30,400 nt of DNA from an uncultured Sphingobium sp. (GTDB lineage: Bacteria; Pseudomonadota; Alphaproteobacteria; Sphingomonadales; Sphingomonadaceae). Positions 23,752-30,400 of this stretch are shown in pieces. The stretch covers positions 1 through 30,400 of the forward strand of contig CAMPHJ010000022.1 of the NCBI GenBank assembly GCA_946885845.1, read 5' to 3'. The position numbers and the translations under genes were made by a program. The notes beneath the pieces were generated by a model. The model was given only the letters and a program-made list of their open reading frames with translations, was not told the DNA's origin and did not search any database. Each line of letters begins with the position of its first letter. The first letter of the stretch is position 1.

Positions 23752-23806
23752 TCATTCCCTTAATGCCGATGCTGAAAATCTCCATGCCATGCCCGATTTT
23801 CTCATT

Positions 23807-23823
23807 GATATGTTATAACATCG
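23807..23823. promoter_or_regulatory. Probable Zur operator upstream of the TonB-dependent receptor
   Basis: GATATGTTATAACATCG contains the perfect 12-base palindrome ATGTTATAACAT (23810-23821), 49 bases before the receptor's ATG. Zur boxes are AT-rich palindromes built on TGTTATA half-sites, and the receptor has a histidine-rich metal loop. Zur as the binding protein is an inference. Confidence 0.6.
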
Positions 23824-23869
23824 ACGGTAGAGGAGCGCAGCTTTCGATATCTTGAAGGACGAATATCCG

Positions 23870-26035
23870 ATGCTCCGGCTCCCCCTGCTGCGCGCCAGCT
23901 GCGCCATCGCCGCCCTTACCCCTGCCATCCCCGCTTTGGCGGAAGTCAGCACGCCGCCCACTCCACCGGCCTATCATGACGACCGGGCCGACATCATCGT
24001 CACCGCCATCATTCCCCGGCGGCAGGGCGACATATTGTCGGGCACGTCGGTGGTGACCGGCGAAGAACTCGTCCGCGCGCTCCGCCCCACCATCGGCGAA
24101 ACGCTGGCCCGTCAGCCCGGTGTATCCGCCACCTCCTTTGGACCCAACGCATCGCGCCCGGTGCTGCGCGGCTTTCAGGGCGAGCGCGTGCGAATCCTGA
24201 CCGACGGCGTGGGCAGTTTCGACGTGTCGAACACGTCCGTCGATCACGCGGTCGCGATCAATCCCCTGACCGCCGACCGTATCGAGATATTGCGCGGTCC
24301 CGCGGCGCTTCTATACGGGTCATCGGCAATTGGCGGCGTGGTCAATGTGATCGATAGCCGGATACCGCGACGGGTGCCGGACGAACCAATCCACGTGGAC
24401 GGCATCGCCACCTATGGCAGCGCAGCGGACGAACGGACGGTTGCTGGAGAGATTGAGGTGCCGTTGGGCGGCGGGCTGGTCGCTCATGCGGATGGCAGCT
24501 ACACCAAGACCGGCGACCTGCGGACCGGCGGCTATATCCTGGCAGCGCCACTTCGCGCCATCGCGGCTGATTCCGACGAAGAAGAAATCCGCGAAGACGG
24601 GCGTCTGCGCGGCAAGCTGCCCAACACGGCGGCCGAAACATGGGAAGTGGCGGGCGGCCTGGCCTATGTCGGCGATCGCGGCAATCTGGGCTTTTCGGTC
24701 TCACACAGCGAAAACCGTTACGGCGTTCCATCACGCATCGATGTGACCGAGGCCCATGATCATGATCATGATCATGATCACGATCACGATCACGAAGAAG
24801 AACATGGCCATTCCCATGAAAACGTGACCCTGGCCATGCAGCAAACACGCGCGGACCTGCGCGGCGAAGTGGCGGTGAATGGCGGGTTCCTCGACAGTAT
24901 CCGACTGCGCGCCGGCTGGGCGACCTACCGGCATGACGAAATCGAACCCAGCGGCGAAATTGGCACTACATTCCGCAATCAGTCCATGGAAAGTCGGCTG
25001 GAGCTGATTCAGTCACGTCGTGGTAATTGGGATGGCGCGTCCGGTGTGCAATATTTCACCCGCCGCTTTTCCGCCAATGGCGAAGAGAAGTTCCTGCCCA
25101 AAAATGACACGGAACAATTGGGCTTCTTCACTCTGCAGTCGGTCGATCTGGGCGATATGCGACTGGAAGCAGGCGCGCGTTATGAAAAGACCAAGCTGCG
25201 TTCGGTCCCCGACGCCGACCTGTTCATCGCGGGCCAACGGCGCAATTTTGACGCCTTTTCAGCATCGATCGGCGCTAGCCAGCAAATCGTTCCGGGCTGG
25301 CGGTTGGGGTTGAACCTTGCCCGCACGGAACGCGCGCCATCTGCCGAAGAATTGTTCGCGCGCGGCAATCACGCCGGGACGCAGGCATTTGAACTGGGCA
25401 ACCCGGGCTTTGGCCTGGAAAAAAGTTGGGGCGTGGAAGGCACGCTGCGCGGTCAGGGTGACGGCTACAGCCTGTCGCTGTCCGCCTATCACAACTGGTT
25501 CAATGGCTATATTTACGACGCCATCGCGGACGACAGCATATGCATGGCCGCCAATGGTGGCGCGGAACTGGAGTTTCCATGCTTCCAATATGCGCAGGCA
25601 GATGCCCGCTATTGGGGTTTTGAAGCGGAGGCTTCGGCCAAGCTCGGGCAAATCGGTCGCTATGCCGTTAATGTGGATGGCGTAGCCGACTATGTCCGGG
25701 CAACGATCACCGGCGCGGGCCCGGCGCCCCGCATCCCTCCGCTTCGCCTGCTGGGCGGCCTGGAACTGCAGGACGATCGACTGACGCTGCGCGGCGAAGT
25801 GGAGCACAGCTTCGCCCAAGACCGGATCGCGGCGACCGAAACACGCACCGGCGGCTTTACGCTGGTGAATGCGTCGCTGTCCTTCAAACCGTTCAGCGGC
25901 AACGATCGCACCAGCATCACCGTCAGCGCCAATAATATCTTTGACGTGGAGGCGCGGCGTCATGCCAGCGTGCTGAAGGATTATGCACCGCTGGCCGGGC
26001 GAGACATTCGCGTCACAGCCCGACTGTCGATCTAA
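23870..26035 (+). CDS. TonB-dependent outer-membrane receptor, ZnuD-like (zinc uptake)
   Basis: A 721-residue outer-membrane receptor. It has a signal peptide (MLRLPLLRASCAIAALTPAI, cut near ALA-EVS), a plug domain (GETLARQPGVSATSFGPNAS, RPVLRGFQGERVRILTDGV, RIEILRGPAALLYGSSAIGG), and a beta-barrel with the usual C-terminal strand (DIRVTARLSI). Between barrel strands, residues 296-316 carry six His-Asp pairs and a seventh His, then EEE and HGHSH: ten histidines in 21 residues, like the metal-capturing loop of ZnuD. The ATG at 23870 has AAGGA about 10 bases ahead; an upstream TTG at 23852 is less likely. The probable Zur box upstream supports zinc. Copper, nickel or another metal remains possible. 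Confidence 0.82.
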   Translation: MLRLPLLRASCAIAALTPAIPALAEVSTPPTPPAYHDDRADIIVTAIIPRRQGDILSGTSVVTGEELVRALRPTIGETLARQPGVSATSFGPNASRPVLRGFQGERVRILTDGVGSFDVSNTSVDHAVAINPLTADRIEILRGPAALLYGSSAIGGVVNVIDSRIPRRVPDEPIHVDGIATYGSAADERTVAGEIEVPLGGGLVAHADGSYTKTGDLRTGGYILAAPLRAIAADSDEEEIREDGRLRGKLPNTAAETWEVAGGLAYVGDRGNLGFSVSHSENRYGVPSRIDVTEAHDHDHDHDHDHDHEEEHGHSHENVTLAMQQTRADLRGEVAVNGGFLDSIRLRAGWATYRHDEIEPSGEIGTTFRNQSMESRLELIQSRRGNWDGASGVQYFTRRFSANGEEKFLPKNDTEQLGFFTLQSVDLGDMRLEAGARYEKTKLRSVPDADLFIAGQRRNFDAFSASIGASQQIVPGWRLGLNLARTERAPSAEELFARGNHAGTQAFELGNPGFGLEKSWGVEGTLRGQGDGYSLSLSAYHNWFNGYIYDAIADDSICMAANGGAELEFPCFQYAQADARYWGFEAEASAKLGQIGRYAVNVDGVADYVRATITGAGPAPRIPPLRLLGGLELQDDRLTLRGEVEHSFAQDRIAATETRTGGFTLVNASLSFKPFSGNDRTSITVSANNIFDVEARRHASVLKDYAPLAGRDIRVTARLSI

Positions 26036-26047
26036 ATCTAGTTGATT

Positions 26048-26077
26048 GCGCTATGTGACGTTTTCGTTACATAGCGC
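26048..26077. repeat. Stem-loop between the receptor and the NUDIX-DUF47 gene
   Basis: GCGCTATGTGACG-TTTT-CGTTACATAGCGC has 12 of 13 positions paired plus a G-T wobble, 12 bases after the receptor's stop codon. No U-tract follows. It may stabilise or end the receptor transcript, or act as an operator for the next gene. Confidence 0.6.
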
Positions 26078-26134
26078 TGGCATGGATCAGGGGCGACCAG
26101 ACATTGGCGCGGCCAGCCGCGCTGCGCTGGAACT

Positions 26135-27253
26135 ATGGTGATGCGCCAGATCGCTGCGCTCCCCTATGCCACGGACGCCGACGGATCGATGCGCATCCTG
26201 TTGATCACGTCACGGGAGACGCGGCGCTGGGTCATTCCCAAGGGCAATCGTATCAAGGGCATGGCCGGGCACCGCGCTGCCGAAGTGGAAGCCTATGAGG
26301 AAGCGGGCATCCACGGCATCGCCTGCCCCGCCCCCTTGGGCCGCTACCGATATGACAAGCGGCGCAAGAGCGGCACGCGTGAGGCAACGGTGGATGTTTT
26401 CCCCCTTGCCGTCACCGGCCAGTTGCCGCAATGGCCCGAACAGGGGCAGCGGGAACTTCGCTGGTTCCCGGTCGCAGAAGCCGCGAAGGCCGTCGACGAA
26501 CCCGATCTACAATCCATTATCGCTGCCTTTCGCGAACCCCCCGGAAATCCGGGCTGGTTTTTCCGCATGCTGCTGCGGATCAGGGAATGGCAAACCGAAA
26601 GGACTGGAATGCTGCGCTGGTTTCATGCGTTGATGCCCAAACAGGGCCGCTTTTTCGAACAGTTCGAAGATCATGCCACAATGCTGGTCGCAGGTGCGGA
26701 TGCGCTCGCGAAGTTGCTGAAGGGCGGACCTGACATGGACGCGCATATCCGGGAGATTTCCGAACGCGAGCATGAAGCGGACGACATCATTCGCGAAGTA
26801 TTGCAGGATGTGCGCCGTATCTTTGTGACTCCGTTCGATCGCAGCGCCATCACCGGCCTGATCGGCGTCATGGACGACGCAATCGACCAGATGAACCAGA
26901 CCGCCAAGGCAATCGCCCTGTTTGAGGTCAAGGAGTTCGCGTCGCAGATGCAGGACATGAGCGCGCTGATCGTCGAATGCGCGCGGATCACCGCCGAAGC
27001 CATGCCGCTTTTGCGCTCGCTCAACCTTAATTCCGTCCGGCTGCACGATTTGACCGAAAGGCTGGTAAAGCTGGAAGGCCATGCGGACATATTGCATGAG
27101 GCGGGCCTGAAGGCGCTCTATAACAAGGCGCGGCAGGGCAATCCGATGGACTTTGTCGTTGGGCACGAAATCTACGCGCATCTGGAAAAGGTGACGGACA
27201 GGTTCGAGGATGTCGCCAACGAGATTTCCGGCCTGGTCATCGACCACGCCTGA
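26135..27253 (+). CDS. NUDIX hydrolase domain fused to a DUF47/PhoU-like domain
   Basis: One open frame of 372 residues holds two domains. Residues about 1-145 are a NUDIX hydrolase of the diphosphoinositol/diadenosine polyphosphate type: RWVIPKGNRIKGMAGHRAAE, then VEAYEEAGI as the Nudix box, with V instead of the usual R before the first Glu. From residue 159 (MLRWFHALMPKQGRFFEQFE) it is a DUF47/PhoU-like protein (REHEADDIIREVLQDVRRIF, GLIGVMDDAIDQMNQTAKAI), a type that accompanies Pit permeases. The pitA gene follows 27 bases later. The internal ATG at 26609 has AAAGGA 5 bases ahead, so a separate 214-residue DUF47 protein may also be made. The 5' start (26135 or 26141) is unsettled. Confidence 0.82.
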   Translation: MVMRQIAALPYATDADGSMRILLITSRETRRWVIPKGNRIKGMAGHRAAEVEAYEEAGIHGIACPAPLGRYRYDKRRKSGTREATVDVFPLAVTGQLPQWPEQGQRELRWFPVAEAAKAVDEPDLQSIIAAFREPPGNPGWFFRMLLRIREWQTERTGMLRWFHALMPKQGRFFEQFEDHATMLVAGADALAKLLKGGPDMDAHIREISEREHEADDIIREVLQDVRRIFVTPFDRSAITGLIGVMDDAIDQMNQTAKAIALFEVKEFASQMQDMSALIVECARITAEAMPLLRSLNLNSVRLHDLTERLVKLEGHADILHEAGLKALYNKARQGNPMDFVVGHEIYAHLEKVTDRFEDVANEISGLVIDHA

Positions 27254-27280
27254 TCGCCGCTTCGACCGAGCCCAGACCCG

Positions 27281-28282
27281 ATGGAACCCCATATCGCCTT
27301 TCCGCTGCTGATCGCCCTGATCGGCGTCGCCCTTGCCTTCGACTTTCTGAACGGCCTTCACGACGCGGCCAATTCCATTGCCACGATCGTATCGACGCGC
27401 GTGCTGAAACCGCAATATGCCGTGGCCTGGGCGGCTTTCTTCAACTTCATCGCCTTCCTCTTCTTTGGCCTTCATGTGGCAGAGACGGTGGGCAAGGGAA
27501 TCGTGGACGCCAGCATCATCGATCCGCCGGTGATCTTTGGCGCTCTGATGGGCGCCATCGCCTGGAACCTCATCACCTGGGCGCTCGGCATCCCATCCTC
27601 CAGCAGCCACGCGTTGATCGGCGGCTTGCTGGGCGCGGGCACCGCCAAGGCGGGGTTGAGCGCCGTCGTCTGGACCGGAGTGTTCAAGACCAGCGCCGCC
27701 ATCGTCCTGTCACCCGCCGTCGGCTTGCTGCTGGCGCTGCTGCTGGTGCTTATCGTCAGTTGGATATTCCGCCGCTTCACGCCGCAGGGCGCGGATCGCG
27801 TGTTCCGCAAGCTCCAGCTTGTGTCGGCATCGCTCTATTCCCTGGGGCATGGCGGCAATGATGCGCAAAAGACTATGGGGATCATCGCGGTGCTGCTCTA
27901 TTCGCAGGGCATGCTGGAGGGCGGCTTTCACGTCCCCTTCTGGGTGGTGATTTCATGTCAGGCCGCCATGGGCCTGGGCACATTGCTGGGCGGATGGAAG
28001 ATCGTCCACACCATGGGGTCGAAGATCACCCGCCTGACCCCCGCGCAGGGATTTTGCGCGGAAACCGGCGGGGCGATCACCCTGTTCATGGCGACCCATC
28101 TGGGCGTGCCAGTGTCCACCACTCATACGATCACCGGATCGATCGTGGGCGTGGGCGCTTCCCGCCGCCTGTCCGCCGTGCGCTGGAACGTTGCGTCCAA
28201 CATTGTCGTCGCCTGGGTGATCACCCTGCCCGCAGCAGCACTGATCGGCGCGGGCTTCTATGAACTGACGCGGCTTTTCTGA
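27281..28282 (+). CDS. pitA: Low-affinity inorganic phosphate permease, Pit family
   Basis: A 333-residue inner-membrane transporter that takes up phosphate, usually as a metal-phosphate complex driven by protons. It carries the duplicated Pit signatures: FDFLNGLHDAANSIATIVST near the N-terminus and SLGHGGNDAQKTMGIIAVLL in the middle, plus GIPSSSSHALIGGLLGAGTA and GVPVSTTHTITGSIVGVGAS. It has about ten hydrophobic segments and the length is typical of short Pit proteins. It follows the NUDIX-DUF47 gene by 27 bases, so the two are probably co-transcribed. The symbol is by family; no orthology test was possible. Confidence 0.92.
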   Translation: MEPHIAFPLLIALIGVALAFDFLNGLHDAANSIATIVSTRVLKPQYAVAWAAFFNFIAFLFFGLHVAETVGKGIVDASIIDPPVIFGALMGAIAWNLITWALGIPSSSSHALIGGLLGAGTAKAGLSAVVWTGVFKTSAAIVLSPAVGLLLALLLVLIVSWIFRRFTPQGADRVFRKLQLVSASLYSLGHGGNDAQKTMGIIAVLLYSQGMLEGGFHVPFWVVISCQAAMGLGTLLGGWKIVHTMGSKITRLTPAQGFCAETGGAITLFMATHLGVPVSTTHTITGSIVGVGASRRLSAVRWNVASNIVVAWVITLPAAALIGAGFYELTRLF

Positions 28283-28632
28283 CCGCCAACCTGCCGGTCG
28301 AAGGGCACTGGTCGATTTTGGTGAGAGCACCCTTCCCAAACGCAGGTCCGCGTTCTATATGCAGTTTCGAAATCCGGCCGTCATATCGCCTTCGGGCAGT
28401 GCGACGGTCGTCCCGTGGATCGCCCGGGGACCAGCTTCAAGTAGCGCGCGAAGCTGGCGGGATTGGGCGAAAATCGACGGGTCACAAGACGCTGACAGTG
28501 CGGTTCGGACAGTCCCGGCCCGCACTTTTTTGCGTGGAGGCAGAGGGGCGAATCACCCCCTAAGTCGCCCATGTCAGGCTGAATTTCGCTGCGATGCGAA
28601 AAAATGCGACGAATTAACAGGCAGGATACGCA
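28283..28632 (+). other. 350-base rpoB leader region without a gene
   Basis: No convincing coding sequence is found on either strand between pitA and rpoB. Besides a terminator-like hairpin at 28498-28531, it has CGAAGGGC-type repeat remnants near 28299 and an AT-richer stretch before rpoB (28590-28620). AGGCAGGA lies about 6 bases before the rpoB ATG. A promoter for rpoB is expected here, but none is clear. The rplJ-rplL genes that often precede rpoB are absent. Confidence 0.5.
28498..28531 (+). terminator. Intrinsic terminator or attenuator ahead of rpoB
   Basis: GTGCGG (28498-28503) and CCGCAC (28520-28525) form a stem with a partly paired loop, followed at once by TTTTTT (28526-28531). 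It lies 216 bases after pitA and about 100 bases before rpoB. It could end the pitA transcript or attenuate transcription into rpoB. Confidence 0.6.

Positions 28633-30400
<1,768 letters not shown>

Noticed and set aside
26507..27610. A 367-codon minus-strand frame opposite the NUDIX-DUF47 and pitA genes
   Set aside because: It spans two well-supported genes on the other strand and has an antisense-like composition.

Overview
The window looks like a chromosomal segment of a motile Sphingomonadaceae bacterium (Sphingobium/Sphingomonas/Novosphingobium type). I infer this from the high GC content, the alphaproteobacterial flagellar gene order, Sphingomonad-style interspersed palindromes, a DUF4169 gene, and an alphaproteobacterial-type RpoB. 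No marker in the window settles the genus.

Bases 1-17000 are a flagellar gene block. On the minus strand, a sltF-like muramidase, flhA and fliA (cut by the window edge) form one operon behind a good sigma-54 promoter. A second minus-strand unit holds a PomA/MotA-like gene, a short PomB/MotB-like gene, flgA, flgM and flgN, and ends in a clear intrinsic terminator. Divergent to it runs the long plus-strand set flgB-C-D-E-F-G-H-I-J-K-L, with sigma-54 promoters in front of flgB and flgG. The divergent intergenic region carries two spaced GGCAA..TTGCC dyads that look like an FlbD/NtrC-type enhancer. The set is followed by a conventional motA-motB stator pair. The window therefore holds two stator-like gene pairs of different types. 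Palindromic repeats have entered the starts of flgH and flgI and are translated as part of their signal-peptide regions.

Bases 17000-23750 hold housekeeping and accessory genes: an OmpR/EnvZ-type two-component system, a 105-bp intergenic element with terminal inverted repeats, a secreted EF-hand protein, argG, a proline/alanine-rich membrane protein of unknown function, a DUF4169 gene, and a LysR-type regulator.

Bases 23750-28300 deal with metal and phosphate uptake. A TonB-dependent receptor has a histidine/aspartate-rich loop and an upstream TGTTATAACA palindrome, suggesting Zur-controlled zinc uptake (ZnuD-like). Next comes a NUDIX domain fused in frame to a DUF47/PhoU-like domain, then a Pit-type phosphate permease. 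The window ends in the first 589 codons of rpoB, preceded by a 350-bp leader with an intrinsic-terminator-like hairpin.

Nearly all of the window is conventional. The best leads for something less described are the second, minimal PomAB-like stator pair co-transcribed with flgA/flgM/flgN, the translated palindromes in flgH/flgI, and the NUDIX-DUF47 fusion with an internal start.
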